Below are positions 1-9,881 of a stretch of DNA of 64,000 nt, piece after piece. The notes beneath the pieces are model-generated. The model was given only the letters and a program-made list of their open reading frames with translations, made no database searches and was not told where the DNA came from. Origin of the DNA: Pseudomonadota bacterium (GTDB lineage Bacteria; Pseudomonadota; Gammaproteobacteria; Steroidobacterales; MnTg04); NCBI GenBank assembly GCA_022572885.1, contig JACZVC010000008.1, positions 1-64,000 on the forward strand. Reading direction: 5' to 3'. Made by a program: the position numbers and the translations under genes. The first letter of the stretch is position 1. Every line of letters starts with the position of its first letter.

Positions 1-213
<213 letters not shown>

Positions 214-473
214 TCAGGGTGAATGGGTTGCTCCTGTCCTGCGCTTCGCCGAAAACGAGACTAAGGGTCTGAATTTCATAATAAAACACCCTCGCAGACC
301 AGAATCGCAGGGCAGCCAATTGTACACAAAGACGCTTTTGTTTGTAGCGGGCGCGCCTGAGGGCTTTGCGGGTCGTGGTCACAACGGGCAAAGTCACGCC
401 GGCCTGTATCTTGCAACAGGCTTGAATCCGGTAATTTCCTTCACCCGGGAAGGCTGATACCGGGTTTTCCAAG

Positions 474-501
474 TTGCGCTATCCGGCGTTTTTGCTATGC
501 T
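474..501 (+). promoter_or_regulatory. Possible sigma70 promoter of the TonB receptor gene
   Basis: TTGCGC at 474-479 and TATGCT at 496-501 are separated by 16 bases, about 40 bases before the receptor ATG. The boxes match consensus at only 3/6 and 4/6, so this is a weak prediction. It is the best hexamer pair in the gap. Confidence 0.35.
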
Positions 502-541
502 GTGAGTACCAAAAAGAACATCCATTTTCAGGGGAAAAATA

Positions 542-2893
542 ATGATCAGGGCAATCAGAAGATCAGTTTTCTGCGTGTTTGTTTCTGCTGTGGCGGTGAG
601 TTTTGCCAGCAGCCCGGCCGTTGCTCAGGATGAGGAAGGAGGCGCTACCGAGCGCTTGCTGCCGGAGGTCGTGGTTACCGCACAAAAACGCGAGCAAAAC
701 ATCCAGGATGTGCCGATTTCGGTATCGACGCTGAGCGGCGATGAGCTTGCTGCAATCAATTCAGCGGGCGCGGATATTCGGGCTTTATCGAACCGGGTAC
801 CCAGCCTGCAGATCGAGTCGTCATTCGGGCGGACCTTTCCACGCTTTTATATACGCGGTCTGGGTAATACCGATTTCGACCTGAACTCTTCGCAGCCGGT
901 TTCGCTGGTCTATGACGAGGTGGTCCTGGAAAACCCGATCGTCAAGGGTTTCCCGATGTTCGACATGGATCGCGTCGAAGTGCTGCGCGGCCCGCAGGGC
1001 ACGTTGTTCGGACGAAATACGCCGGCCGGCATCGTCAAGTTCGAATCGGTCAAGCCCTCCCAGGACCAGGACGGGTATGCGCGGTTTTCCTATGGAACCG
1101 ATGCCCAGATAGACTTCGAAGGAGCTTTTGGGGGAGCGTTATCGGACACCACGTCGGCCCGTATCTCAGTCCTTTACACCGAACGTGACGACTGGGTAGA
1201 TAACACCTTTACCGGCCAGTCCGACGCACTCGGCGGTTACGATGAACTGGCGGTTCGCGCCCAGTTGCTGATCGAGCCGAGCGATGATTTCAGCGCGCTG
1301 CTCAATGTGCATTCGCGCAACCTGAACGGTACGGCACGTCTGTTCCGCGCCAATATTATTAACCCCGGAACAAACGACCTGGTCTCCGGGTTTACCCCCG
1401 ACACCGGGTTTGACCGCGACTCAATCAGCATCGATGGCGAGAACTTCCAGGACCTGGACGCCTTCGGCGCATCGGCGAAGCTGGTATGGGATCTTGGGAC
1501 GACCACGCTGACCTCGGTCACCGGTTACGAGAGCGTCGAATTGTTTAGCCGCGGCGACATCGATGGCGGTTTTGGCGCGTCTTTCTTACCATCATCCGGC
1601 CCCGGCTTTATTCCGTTTTCCGCGGAAAGCGCTGACGGTATCCCGAATCTGGACCAGTTCAGCCAGGAATTCCGGCTCTCAAGCAACGATTGGGACAAGG
1701 GAGTCTGGCAGGCCGGCTTCTATTATTTTACTGAAGACATCGATATTGAGAGCTTTTCCTACGATACCTTGTTTGGGGGTGTCGACTGCTCGCAATTCGG
1801 TGAGACCTTTTGCGATGGCTACGCAACGCAGTCGCAGGAAACCGACGCCTGGGCGATATTTGCTTCGGTTGATCTCGCGATCTCTGATGTTTGGTCGGTC
1901 GCCGGTGGACTGCGTTACTCGGATGACCAAAAAGACTTCGTGGCCCAACGGTTTCTACCCCTGGGCTTCAACGCCGCCATGTTCGGAACCATGCCGACCG
2001 GTCCGATTCCACGAAAAACGGATGACAACGTGATCACCTGGGATATCAGCACGACCTATGCTGTCAATGATCATGTCAACTTTTACAGCAGGCTCGCAAA
2101 AGGCTTCCGTGCACCGAGCATCCAGGGCCGCGTATTGTTTAACAACGATATCGACGGTACCGACCCGGCCATCGATGGTGTTTCGGTGGCGAAAAGCGAA
2201 GAAATCATCTCGATTGAGGCCGGGTTCAAGACCGAATCGGTTGATGGCCGTATGCGCTTCAACATCAACGGCTTTTATTTCGTGGTCGACGACCAGCAGG
2301 TTACGGCCGTCGGTGGCGCAATCAACATCAATACCTTGTTCAATGTCGATAAGACGATCGGCTATGGGTTTGAGGGCGATCTGCAATTTGTGCCGAATGA
2401 CAACTGGAGTTTCAGTGCCGGCATCAGCTACAACAACACCGAGATCGATGACCCGAACCTGACCGTTACTCCTTGTGGCGCACCGTTTATTCTTTGTACG
2501 GTTCTCGATCCGTTGGTCGCAGGACCGGGCGGGAGCATGCTTGCGGCTATCGATGGCAACAGCCTGCCACAGGCGCCCGAGTGGGTAATCAGCGGGACCG
2601 CACGGTATTCGGCTCCGATGGCGAACGGCGAATTCTATGTCCTGCTCGACGGTTCGTATCGCAGCGACATAATTTTCACCCTGTATGAATCGGCGGAATT
2701 CAGCAGCGATTCTCTGGTGAATCTGGGCTTGCGTGCGGGATACGTCGTCAACGACGGCCAATATGAGTTTGCTGTCTTTGGCCGCAACATCACCGACGAA
2801 GTGGAACTGGTTGGCGGCATCGACTTTAATAACCTGACCGGTTTCGTCAACGCTCCGCGGACCTGGGGTGTGGAGGTTATTACGCGCTTCTAG
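542..2893 (+). CDS. TonB-dependent outer-membrane receptor, probably for nucleosides
   Basis: This 783-residue protein is an outer-membrane active transporter energised by TonB. Residues 1-28 form a signal peptide ending PAVAQ. A TonB-box-like EVVVTAQKR follows at about 42-50. A plug domain contains FYIRGLGNTDFDL and VEVLRGPQGTLFGRNTPAG, and a long beta-barrel ends with the usual terminal phenylalanine (VEVITRF). Length is typical of the family. The ATG has a good AGGGGAAAA Shine-Dalgarno. Its substrate cannot be read from sequence. Neighbours (deoD, a deaminase-type amidohydrolase, deoB, a nucleoside permease) make nucleosides or nucleotides the best inference. It reads as a single gene with a terminator directly behind it. 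Confidence 0.9.
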   Translation: MIRAIRRSVFCVFVSAVAVSFASSPAVAQDEEGGATERLLPEVVVTAQKREQNIQDVPISVSTLSGDELAAINSAGADIRALSNRVPSLQIESSFGRTFPRFYIRGLGNTDFDLNSSQPVSLVYDEVVLENPIVKGFPMFDMDRVEVLRGPQGTLFGRNTPAGIVKFESVKPSQDQDGYARFSYGTDAQIDFEGAFGGALSDTTSARISVLYTERDDWVDNTFTGQSDALGGYDELAVRAQLLIEPSDDFSALLNVHSRNLNGTARLFRANIINPGTNDLVSGFTPDTGFDRDSISIDGENFQDLDAFGASAKLVWDLGTTTLTSVTGYESVELFSRGDIDGGFGASFLPSSGPGFIPFSAESADGIPNLDQFSQEFRLSSNDWDKGVWQAGFYYFTEDIDIESFSYDTLFGGVDCSQFGETFCDGYATQSQETDAWAIFASVDLAISDVWSVAGGLRYSDDQKDFVAQRFLPLGFNAAMFGTMPTGPIPRKTDDNVITWDISTTYAVNDHVNFYSRLAKGFRAPSIQGRVLFNNDIDGTDPAIDGVSVAKSEEIISIEAGFKTESVDGRMRFNINGFYFVVDDQQVTAVGGAININTLFNVDKTIGYGFEGDLQFVPNDNWSFSAGISYNNTEIDDPNLTVTPCGAPFILCTVLDPLVAGPGGSMLAAIDGNSLPQAPEWVISGTARYSAPMANGEFYVLLDGSYRSDIIFTLYESAEFSSDSLVNLGLRAGYVVNDGQYEFAVFGRNITDEVELVGGIDFNNLTGFVNAPRTWGVEVITRF

Positions 2894-2919
2894 TCAATTA
2901 TCAAGTAGTAGACGATGGC

Positions 2920-2953
2920 AAAAGGCCCGGCCCGAACAGCCGGGCCTTTTTTT
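2920..2953 (+). terminator. Rho-independent terminator after the TonB receptor
   Basis: AAAGGCCCGGC at 2921-2931 and GCCGGGCCTTT at 2939-2949 form an 11-bp perfect stem with a 7-base loop. A run of T follows, to 2953. Confidence 0.93.
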
Positions 2954-3033
2954 GATTCCATCGCGTGCTTTTGCTTGCAACGGCAACCGGTATAATTGAG
3001 CAGGTGTCAACCAATGAAAAGAGTGAATAGACC

Positions 3034-4449
3034 ATGAAAGGAAAGAATCAAATGCCGGCAATTTTTCTGTTTCTTTTGGCGGTGCTCACAATACCGACTG
3101 CCTGTGCCAGCGATTCGCAAAAGGTCGACCTGATCATCAGGGGTGACCACGTCCTGACCATGGACCCTGATCAGACGGTGATCACCGACGGCGCCGTGGC
3201 AGTCAACGACGGCATCATCGTCGCCATCGGTCCGGCCGAGGGGATCATGGCCAGCTACCAGGCCAAAGAGCTGCTGGATGGCACCGGCAAGATCGTGATG
3301 CCGGGCCTGATCAACGGGCACTCTCATGCCGCAATGACCTTGCTCAGGGGCATTGCCGACGACCTCGAACTGATGGAGTGGCTGACCCAATATATTTTCC
3401 CGGCCGAAAACCGCTTCGTCGATGCAGCATTCGTTCGTCTCGGTACCGAGCTGGCCTGCTGGGAGATGTTGCGCGGCGGTACCACGACGTTCGTGGACAT
3501 GTATTACTTCCCGGACAGCGTTGCCGAGGCCGTGGAGACCTGCGGAATGCGAGCGGTCATCGTGCCATCGACGATAGATCAGAAAAGCCCGGACGCCGAG
3601 AACGGCGAGCAGTCCTTGCGCCAGGCGGTCGATTTCGTGCAGCGGTGGCGGGGCAGGAACAACCGGATTATTCCGATTATCGGCACCCATTCCGTCTATA
3701 CAGTCTCACCCGAGAATCTCGTGCAGGTGCGGGCCGAGGCCAAAAAGCTCGGCGTTGCGGTCGGCATCCACCTGGAGGAGTCGCCATTCGAGATCGATAT
3801 CACCCGGGAAAATCACGATATGACCCCGGTCGAATTGCTCGATTCGCTGGGGTTTTTCGATGGCCCCACCATAGGCGCGCACGTGGTCTGGCCCAGCGAG
3901 ACGGATATTGCGGTGCTGGTGGAAAAGAATATCGGCGTCATTCATAACCCCACGTCGAATATGAAGACTTCAGCAGGCGTTTCCCCGGTGGTCGAGATGC
4001 TGGCGGCCGGTGTTAAAGTCGGTCTGGGCACCGACGGCGCCGCCAGCAACAACGATCTCGATATGTGGGAGGAAATGCGCCTGGCCGCTTTCCTGCAAAA
4101 AGTCAGCACCATGGACCCGAAAGCCTTGCCGGCGTCCGCGGTCTTGCAGATGGCCACCAGCGGCGGTGCGCAGGCGATCGGGCTGGGCGCTGAAATCGGT
4201 TCGCTGACGGTCGGCCGCAGAGCGGACCTGATCCAGGTCAGCTTTGCCGATGTCCACTTCGTGCCCACTTACGATATCGTTTCTCACCTGGTCTACGTAG
4301 CTGACGAGCAGGATGTCGAATCAGTCATCGTCGATGGCAAAATTGTCGTCAAAGACAAGCAGGTTCTGACCGTAGATACAAAGCGCGTCCGCGCCGAAGC
4401 CAATGCGCTGGCCGCAAGAATACAGGCGGCCCTGGCGGCAAATCCCTAG
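3034..4449 (+). CDS. Amidohydrolase of the MTA/SAH/adenosine deaminase type, with signal peptide
   Basis: 471 residues of the metal-dependent amidohydrolase superfamily, subgroup of 5'-methylthioadenosine/S-adenosylhomocysteine deaminases (MtaD/TrzN-like). Metal and active-site residues are visible: HxH in NGHSHAAM (His96, His98), His219 in GTHSVYT, His246-Glu in GIHLEES, and Asp334 in [11 protein letters not shown]. The family hydrolytically deaminates adenosine-type nucleosides to inosine-type products. The first 25 residues are a hydrophobic leader ending TACAS, so the enzyme is probably periplasmic. That is unusual, because homologues are mostly cytoplasmic. A second ATG at 3052 has a better Shine-Dalgarno (AAAGGAAAG), but it removes the basic N-region, so 3034 is kept. 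Its stop overlaps the deoB stop by 4 bases (CTAG). The precise substrate is not established. Confidence 0.86.
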   Translation: MKGKNQMPAIFLFLLAVLTIPTACASDSQKVDLIIRGDHVLTMDPDQTVITDGAVAVNDGIIVAIGPAEGIMASYQAKELLDGTGKIVMPGLINGHSHAAMTLLRGIADDLELMEWLTQYIFPAENRFVDAAFVRLGTELACWEMLRGGTTTFVDMYYFPDSVAEAVETCGMRAVIVPSTIDQKSPDAENGEQSLRQAVDFVQRWRGRNNRIIPIIGTHSVYTVSPENLVQVRAEAKKLGVAVGIHLEESPFEIDITRENHDMTPVELLDSLGFFDGPTIGAHVVWPSETDIAVLVEKNIGVIHNPTSNMKTSAGVSPVVEMLAAGVKVGLGTDGAASNNDLDMWEEMRLAAFLQKVSTMDPKALPASAVLQMATSGGAQAIGLGAEIGSLTVGRRADLIQVSFADVHFVPTYDIVSHLVYVADEQDVESVIVDGKIVVKDKQVLTVDTKRVRAEANALAARIQAALAANP

Positions 4450-5660
4450 CCCAGAAAACTGGCGCCATACTCCATCGGGGAAAGATCGAAGTACGCGGCC
4501 AGGCTTTGCCCGATATCGGCAAAGGTCTCCCGGCGGCCCAAAGAGCCTGGCTGCACAGCGTTGCCATAGACCAGTACCGGTATATGCTCACGGGTATGGT
4601 TAGTGCCCGGCCAGGTCGGGTCGCAGCCGTGGTCGGCGCTGATGATCAGCAGGTCCTCGTCGCCCAATACGGCGAACAAGTCCGGCAGCCGTGAATCGAA
4701 ATACTCGAGCGCGTTCGCATAACCGAGCACATCCCGCCGGTGGCCGTAGAGCATGTCGAAGTCCACGAAATTGGTGAACACGATGGACCGGTCGGGAGCC
4801 GAGGCGAGCGCGGCCAGCGTGGTATCGAATAAGGCGGCATTGCCGTTGGCCTTGAGCTTTTGGGTGATCCCCCGGTGCGCAAAAATATCTGCTATTTTGC
4901 CGACGCTGATGACTTCGCCGCCGGATTCCACCAATTTATCCAGGACCGTCGGCGCCGGTGGCGGCACGGAAAAATCACGGCGATTACCGGTACGCTCAAA
5001 ACTGTCTTTGTCATCGCCGACGAAGGGTCGTGCTATCACTCGCCCGATGTTGTAGTCGTCCACCAGTTTCCGGGCGATTTTTGACAATGCCAGCAATCGA
5101 TCGAGACCGAAAGACTCCTCATGGCAGGCGATCTGGAACACGCTGTCGGTCGAGGCATAAACGATCGGTTTGCCCGTTCGCATATGTTCCGTGCCCAATT
5201 CCGCGATAATCACGGTGCCCGATGCGTGACAGTTGCCCAAAACACCGGGTAGGTCAGCCTGTTCGATCAGTTTTTCCAGCAGTTCGGGCGGAAAAGTATG
5301 CTCGCGTTCCGTGAAATACCCCCAGTCGAACAACACCGGCACGCCGGCCATTTCCCAGTGCCCGCTCGGCGTGTCCTTACCGGTGCTCAGTTCGGCCGCA
5401 TGGCCATAGGCGCCAATGATTTCGATATCGCGGTCGAGGCCGGCCGGAAATTCGCCGCAACTTTCCTTGCTTGCGTGCAGCAGGCCCAGGCGCGAAAGAT
5501 TGGGCAGGACCAGTGCTCCGCGCGAGTCGCCGGCCAACCCGCGGGCGCAATGTTCCGCGATATGGCCGAAGGTATTGGCACCGCTGTCGCCGAAGCTTTC
5601 AGCATCCTCGGTCTCGCCGATGCCGAAAGAATCCATAATCAGGATGATGGCTCTTTTCAT
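4446..5660 (-). CDS. deoB: Phosphopentomutase DeoB
   Basis: 404 residues, full length for DeoB. The enzyme interconverts (deoxy)ribose-1-phosphate and the 5-phosphate in nucleoside catabolism and is cytoplasmic. It belongs to the alkaline-phosphatase superfamily. Metal ligands are visible in LIMDSFGIG (Asp10) and [20 protein letters not shown] near residues 340-360. The phosphorylated threonine is in [11 protein letters not shown] (Thr97). It lies 33 bases behind the nucleoside transporter gene on the same strand and is probably co-transcribed with it. It converges with the amidohydrolase gene with overlapping stop codons. Confidence 0.96.
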   Translation of the reverse strand: MKRAIILIMDSFGIGETEDAESFGDSGANTFGHIAEHCARGLAGDSRGALVLPNLSRLGLLHASKESCGEFPAGLDRDIEIIGAYGHAAELSTGKDTPSGHWEMAGVPVLFDWGYFTEREHTFPPELLEKLIEQADLPGVLGNCHASGTVIIAELGTEHMRTGKPIVYASTDSVFQIACHEESFGLDRLLALSKIARKLVDDYNIGRVIARPFVGDDKDSFERTGNRRDFSVPPPAPTVLDKLVESGGEVISVGKIADIFAHRGITQKLKANGNAALFDTTLAALASAPDRSIVFTNFVDFDMLYGHRRDVLGYANALEYFDSRLPDLFAVLGDEDLLIISADHGCDPTWPGTNHTREHIPVLVYGNAVQPGSLGRRETFADIGQSLAAYFDLSPMEYGASFLG

Positions 5661-5693
5661 TTTCGTGACCCGCGGTCCTGAACCGTTGTCAGG

Positions 5694-6923
5694 TCACATC
5701 CCTTGCAGCGACAGGAAGAAACCGGCGAGCGCGGCATTCATCAGGTTTGCCAGCATGCCTGCGACAACCGCCATTAAACCCAGCCGGGCAATATCGTGGC
5801 GGCGTTTCGGCACGATACTCCCGAGCCCGCCCATCAGTATGGCGATGGACGACAGGTTGGCGAAGCCGCACAGGGCAAACGTCACAATGGCTTGGGTGTG
5901 TACGGACAAAGTGTCCTTGATCTGCACAAAGTTCACATAGGCATAGAATTCGTTGATGACAAATTTCTGCCCGATCAGGTTTCCTGCTACGACCGCCTCC
6001 GACCATGGCACGCCGAGTACGAAGGCAAGCGGCGCGAATAACTGGCCAAGGAAAAATTGTAGGGTGATGTCCTGATAGCCAAACAAACCGGCGACGCCGG
6101 AAATCAGGCCATTGAGCAATGCGATCATCGCCACGAAGGCCAGCAGCATCGCGCCCACATTCAGTGCCAGTTTAAGCCCGATCAGTGCGCCGCTGCCGAC
6201 CGCATCGAAAATGTTGACCGGTTTATCCTCGTCTTTCTCGGGTTCGATCTTCGCATCTGCTGCCCGATCATCCGTTTCCGGCTTGATGATCTTGGCCATC
6301 AACAGGCCGCCAGGCGCCGCCATGAAGCTGGCCGTGATCAGGTAATTGAGATCGACGCCCATGGACGCGTAGGCCGCCATGACGGCACCGGCAATGGTGG
6401 CGCAGCCGCCGGTCATCACGGCGAACAACTCGGACTCCGACATGTTGGCGAGATATGGCTTGACCACCAGGGGCGCTTCGGTGTGGCCGACAAAAATATT
6501 GGATGCCGCCGACATGGATTCGGTACGACTGGTCTGCAGCAGGCGATGAAGACCGCCGCCGACAAAGGCGACTACTTTTTGCATGATCCCCAGGTAATAA
6601 AGCGTCGACATCAATGCCGAAAAGAAAACGATTACCGGTAAGACATTCAGTGCAATCGTAAAACCCAGGCTTTCTTTTGCCCGTGTCCCAAAAACAAATT
6701 CAGTGCCCGCGTTCCCATAATCGATGACATGCTGCACACCAGATACCACGCCACTGAGTAAATCCCTGCCCGCGGGAAAATACAGAATCAGCGCAGCGAT
6801 GGTCGCCTGCAAGGAGAAAGCGAGCACGATCGTTCGATAATTGATTTTCTTGCGGTTATTGGAAAGCAGCATCGCTAGCGCGATGAGAACCATCATTCCG
6901 ACCAGGCTCATGAGTATCGGCAT
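5694..6923 (-). CDS. nupX: Concentrative nucleoside transporter, NupC/NupX family
   Basis: 409 residues with multiple hydrophobic helices. It is a cation-coupled nucleoside symporter of the inner membrane. Conserved family blocks are visible: the AGTEFVFG segment, NIFVGHTEAPLVVKPYL, FAVMTGGCATIAGAVM, and near the C-terminus IGQKFVINEFYAYVNF and FALCGFANLSSIAI. The frame extends nine codons upstream to 6950. However, alignment with NupX-type N-termini (short leader, GM-VLIALAMLLS, then a KKI motif) favours the ATG at 6923. Neither start has a strong Shine-Dalgarno. It lies directly upstream of deoB. NupX is preferred over NupC from overall similarity. Confidence 0.92.
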   Translation of the reverse strand: MPILMSLVGMMVLIALAMLLSNNRKKINYRTIVLAFSLQATIAALILYFPAGRDLLSGVVSGVQHVIDYGNAGTEFVFGTRAKESLGFTIALNVLPVIVFFSALMSTLYYLGIMQKVVAFVGGGLHRLLQTSRTESMSAASNIFVGHTEAPLVVKPYLANMSESELFAVMTGGCATIAGAVMAAYASMGVDLNYLITASFMAAPGGLLMAKIIKPETDDRAADAKIEPEKDEDKPVNIFDAVGSGALIGLKLALNVGAMLLAFVAMIALLNGLISGVAGLFGYQDITLQFFLGQLFAPLAFVLGVPWSEAVVAGNLIGQKFVINEFYAYVNFVQIKDTLSVHTQAIVTFALCGFANLSSIAILMGGLGSIVPKRRHDIARLGLMAVVAGMLANLMNAALAGFFLSLQGM

Positions 6924-7033
6924 TGGAGAATCTCTGTAACGCAGGGTCATGGTAATTTACTATCAATTGCCACGCGTTTGCACTCAGTGTGTGAATTTAT
7001 AGGAAAAAAAGGCGTTTCGCCGGGAGAGAAGCA

Positions 7034-7213
7034 ATGAAAATGGTGATCGGATCCTTATTGGCGTTTGCAATCGGAGCCCTGTGCAAGGTCACAGGCGTAC
7101 CGGTGCCGGCGCCGCCGGCCATTATGGGTGCGCTGCTGGTGTTCTCGATGACCAGTGGCTATGTGCTGGCCGGGCGCTATGCCCGCGCCAGGCAAGAAGG
7201 AGACCCGTCATGA
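7034..7213 (+). CDS. XapX-like small membrane protein 1
   Basis: 59 residues: MKMVIGSLLAFAIGALCKVT, then a PVPAPPAIMGALLVFSMTSG stretch, ending in a short basic tail. Two hydrophobic segments are separated by a PAPP turn. This is the pattern of the XapX domain (DUF1427), a family of about 50-residue membrane proteins of unknown function. A GGGAGAG Shine-Dalgarno precedes the ATG. Its stop overlaps the start of the next, paralogous gene (ATGA). It is divergent from the nucleoside transporter gene, 110 bases away. Confidence 0.8.
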   Translation: MKMVIGSLLAFAIGALCKVTGVPVPAPPAIMGALLVFSMTSGYVLAGRYARARQEGDPS

Positions 7214-7371
7214 TTCCATCCGCTATCGGTCTGATCCTGGGCATGGGTATCGGGATCGCTTGCTACTGGTTCGATATTCCGCCCCCGGCGCCGCCAAAGC
7301 TTGCCGGCGCACTGCTGGTGATTGCGATGACCGCGGGATTTGTTGCTACCGATTTGTTGATCGGTGGGTGA
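7210..7371 (+). CDS. XapX-like small membrane protein 2
   Basis: 53 residues: MIPSAIGLILGMGIGIACYW, then a DIPPPAPPKLAGALLVIAMT stretch. It has two membrane segments around a P-rich turn, clearly related to the preceding 59-residue protein. The ATG overlaps the upstream stop as ATGA, and AAGAAGGAG lies just before it, so translation is coupled. The pair looks like a duplication, and the two proteins may form a heteromer. A bidirectional terminator follows at 7450-7476. Function unknown. Confidence 0.82.
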   Translation: MIPSAIGLILGMGIGIACYWFDIPPPAPPKLAGALLVIAMTAGFVATDLLIGG

Positions 7372-7449
7372 AGTAGTCCGGACTGGCAGAGACTTTCGAT
7401 AGCCAGGCCTGGCGGGATTGGCTGAGAATTCCATGTATCGTCCAGGCAG

Positions 7450-7476
7450 AAAAAAGGCGCCAGCGGCGCCTTTTTT
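7450..7476. terminator. Bidirectional terminator between xapX pair and cytochrome c5
   Basis: A GGCGCC-AGC-GGCGCC hairpin is flanked by six A on the left and six T on the right. It can therefore end transcripts arriving from either side. Confidence 0.9.
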
Positions 7477-7492
7477 GCAATCCACCGCGAGC

Positions 7493-7987
7493 TCAATGAT
7501 ACAGGCGCGCCATGTAATCCACGGCCGCTTTGACATCATCGTCGCTCAGGCTCATCGCGCCACCCTTTGGCGGCATCATCCCGGTATCGCCCTGGTAGCC
7601 ATTAATCGCATGCTCGTACAATGTCGGCAGGCCCTGGTCTATACGCGGTGCCCAGGCGTCGTGGTCACCGACTTTCGGCGCGCCGGCAATGCCGATACCA
7701 TGACAGGCGATGCAACTGGTGTTGTAAATATCTTCACCGGACGTTGCAGCGGCAACCGGTTCCGGCTCCCGCGCCACGGCCCCATCGGACTGGCCGGCGA
7801 TGGCAACCCGGGCGACCGGCGCAATACGCTTGGCCAGTTCTGCCTGGTAAGTCGGATCTTCCATCACGAAAACATTTTGGGTTTCCTCAATAATTGCCTG
7901 CGCCACAAAAAAAATAACAAAAGTGAATACAACCAGCAGGCCGAGAACCAAACCCATTTTATCGAAGAATTTGCGGTCGTGGCTCAC
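7493..7987 (-). CDS. Membrane-anchored cytochrome c5-type monohaem cytochrome
   Basis: 164 residues. One N-terminal helix (about 12-33) anchors the protein in the inner membrane. A flexible A/P/E-rich linker precedes a class I cytochrome c domain with haem site CIACH (about 90-94) and distal ligand in GMMPPKGG. This resembles cytochrome c5. In the periplasm such proteins shuttle electrons to terminal oxidases, which fits the cox genes nearby. It has its own promoter (8027-8055), shared in sequence with the copper-oxidase operon, and a terminator just downstream. Confidence 0.9.
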   Translation of the reverse strand: MSHDRKFFDKMGLVLGLLVVFTFVIFFVAQAIIEETQNVFVMEDPTYQAELAKRIAPVARVAIAGQSDGAVAREPEPVAAATSGEDIYNTSCIACHGIGIAGAPKVGDHDAWAPRIDQGLPTLYEHAINGYQGDTGMMPPKGGAMSLSDDDVKAAVDYMARLYH

Positions 7988-8026
7988 AGCGCTGCTCCTG
8001 ATTCCGGTGCGTAAATGGGCGCGCGA

Positions 8027-8055
8027 AGTATACTGGCAAGGCCGGCCGCTATAAA
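8027..8055 (-). promoter_or_regulatory. Promoter of the cytochrome c5 gene (copy 1 of a duplicated block)
   Basis: On the minus strand TTTATA (8050-8055) and TATACT (8027-8032) are spaced by 17 bases that contain the palindrome GGCCGGCC. The boxes match sigma70 consensus 4/6 and 5/6. A nearly identical block with the same spacing lies at 17915-17943, ahead of the multicopper oxidase operon. Confidence 0.7.
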
Positions 8056-8110
8056 GGAAGGCGCTTGATATCGCCCGGTTTAATCATCCGCGCGCCACTG
8101 CATGTGGCGT

Positions 8111-8977
8111 TTATGCGAGAAAGAGCCTATCCAGAATGGCCGCCGTGAGCAGTAGACCCAACTGCACGATCGATGCGGCGAATGTTCGCCAACTTTGCGA
8201 AACACTGGGTTGGATCACGAGGCGTATGCTTGCAGCAATGAAAAACGTGCCGCCAGCGGCGGCGCCCAATAAGTAGATCCACCCCAAACCGAACCACACA
8301 AGTGTAAGGGATAATGTCACCATGGCCACCGTATGGGCGAGAATCGCCCGAGTTGCGGTGCTTTCGGTGACTACCACCGGCAACATCGGAATTTCCGCTG
8401 CCGCATAGTCCTTTTTACAGGCGAGGGCTAACGCCCAGAAATGTGGTGGTGTCCATAAGAACAGCACGGTTGCCAGTATGATTGGAGCTGGCGCGAGGGA
8501 GGAATCCACCGCGGCTGCGCCCGCCATAACCGCAAAACTGCCCGAGAGACCCCCAATCACGATATTGAGCCAGGTGCGGCGCTTCAGCCACACGGTGTAA
8601 ACCACACCATAGGTGAAAGCACCGAGAAATATGTACGCGCCAGCGATTATGTTGGTTGCCAGCGTCGCTGCCACCAGCCCCACGAACAAGACCAAACCAA
8701 TCGATCCCAGCCAGTAGCCATCGGCCTTAAATCGCCCGGTCACGAACGGTCGCTGCTGGGTCCGCGTCATCTGCGCGTCGATATCGCGCTCGTACAGCTG
8801 GTTGAACGCTCCAGCGCTGGCCGAGGACAACAGCACCCCGAGCCCGAGTACCAGTACCTGCCAAGGGGACAACCCGCTACCCGGGCTGACGGCAATGCCT
8901 GCAAGCGCGCATGCCATGATCAAGAACCCCAGTCGTACCTTTGCGGTGGCGTAAATCAGCTTTAGCGTTTGAATCAT
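8111..8977 (-). CDS. ctaB: Protoheme IX farnesyltransferase (haem O synthase) CtaB/CyoE
   Basis: 288 residues, polytopic, UbiA superfamily. It transfers farnesyl to haem B, giving haem O, the precursor of haem A for aa3-type oxidases, and acts in the inner membrane. The Asp-rich prenyl-diphosphate site is NQLYERDIDAQMTRTQQRP at about 59-77. A second conserved block, LFLWTPPHFWALALACKKDY, lies at about 172-191. It is opposite in strand to the cox operon it serves. The 120 bases between it and the cytochrome c5 gene hold the duplicated promoter block. No ctaA or ctaG is present in this window. Confidence 0.95.
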   Translation of the reverse strand: MIQTLKLIYATAKVRLGFLIMACALAGIAVSPGSGLSPWQVLVLGLGVLLSSASAGAFNQLYERDIDAQMTRTQQRPFVTGRFKADGYWLGSIGLVLFVGLVAATLATNIIAGAYIFLGAFTYGVVYTVWLKRRTWLNIVIGGLSGSFAVMAGAAAVDSSLAPAPIILATVLFLWTPPHFWALALACKKDYAAAEIPMLPVVVTESTATRAILAHTVAMVTLSLTLVWFGLGWIYLLGAAAGGTFFIAASIRLVIQPSVSQSWRTFAASIVQLGLLLTAAILDRLFLA

Positions 8978-9305
8978 CGAAAAATCAATGTTATGGCGAA
9001 AGTGCTGGGACGTTACCAGAGCATCGCGACATTATAACTCAAACGGGAAATACGCAGAGATTCCACTTTGGAGGCGGATACTTGCGGTGTGGCCGGTGGC
9101 CATGCACCGGATTGGCAAGGAGCCGCAATCCGGCCGCGGCGAGTCACGGAACATTACGACAACCGGCGAGGGTGAGGCTGCTCAAGCAATCGAAATCCGC
9201 TGGCTGCGGCGCCACGGTCCTGCGCATAAGGTCAGGGTACGTGGTTTATCGCACCGTGTGCTAGTATTTCATCGAGTTGGCCGATCTGCCAGCTCGGGGG
9301 GGGAA
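8978..9305. other. Divergent intergenic region between ctaB and the cox operon
   Basis: 328 bases with no supported gene. A frame reads through it into the following gene, but the strong GGGGGGGAA Shine-Dalgarno at its right end shows that the real start is 9306. Promoters for ctaB and the cox operon should lie here. No hexamer pair is convincing. Confidence 0.5.
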
Positions 9306-9848
9306 ATGATGAAATGTTTGTATTACCTCGCGCCCACGCTGGTCAGTAGCCACAACATTTCTGATGATTTACATGAGGCTGGCATTGATGACTGGTTCTT
9401 TCACATTCTAAGTAAAGACGAAGCCGGGCTAAAAAAAGAAAAATTACATTCCAGTAACTATATCGAAACATTAGATATTATTCGCGACGGAGTGATAGGC
9501 GCGAATCTGGGCTTTATCATCGGAGCAATAGTTGCCGCTGTGTTTATGTACTTCGAGCCATTTGGCCCGGACAGGCCAACTTACATTTATTTTATTTTTG
9601 CCGCTTTTGTAACACTGTTTGGTGCCTGGGTAGGTGGTTTGACGGGTATCGACAACGAGAACGCCAAGCTGCGCAGATTCCACGACGACATCGAAGCCGG
9701 CAAATATCTGATTTTAATTTACGCCCGGAAAATGCACGAAGAGACGATCAGAGCAATGATGGGTAATAAGCATACGGAAGCTTCGCTGGTCGGGGTTGAC
9801 ACGCATTTCATCAATCCGTTTAGTCGCGTGCGGCGCCGCCGGAAATAA
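9306..9848 (+). CDS. Unknown two-helix membrane protein ahead of the cox operon
   Basis: 180 residues: a soluble N-terminal part of about 60 residues (MMKCLYYLAPTLVSSHNISD...), two hydrophobic glycine-rich helices (about 63-85 and 96-117), then a charged C-terminal part ending in an arginine-rich tail. The layout resembles DUF1269/general-stress-17M-like proteins, in which a glycine-zipper hairpin sits inside a soluble domain. That relation is a guess. The ATG pair follows a very strong Shine-Dalgarno. Only 33 bases separate it from coxB, so it may be the first gene of the oxidase operon. Function unknown. Confidence 0.75.
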   Translation: MMKCLYYLAPTLVSSHNISDDLHEAGIDDWFFHILSKDEAGLKKEKLHSSNYIETLDIIRDGVIGANLGFIIGAIVAAVFMYFEPFGPDRPTYIYFIFAAFVTLFGAWVGGLTGIDNENAKLRRFHDDIEAGKYLILIYARKMHEETIRAMMGNKHTEASLVGVDTHFINPFSRVRRRRK

Positions 9849-9881
9849 TGAATTCTTGGCCCACATGAAAGGCGCTAGGGT

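Noticed and set aside
3007-3690. 227-residue minus-strand frame opposite the amidohydrolase
   Set aside because: Shadow frame of a gene with all catalytic residues on the other strand.
8988-9305. Upstream extension of the two-helix protein
   Set aside because: No family features; the strong Shine-Dalgarno at 9296-9305 marks the start at 9306.
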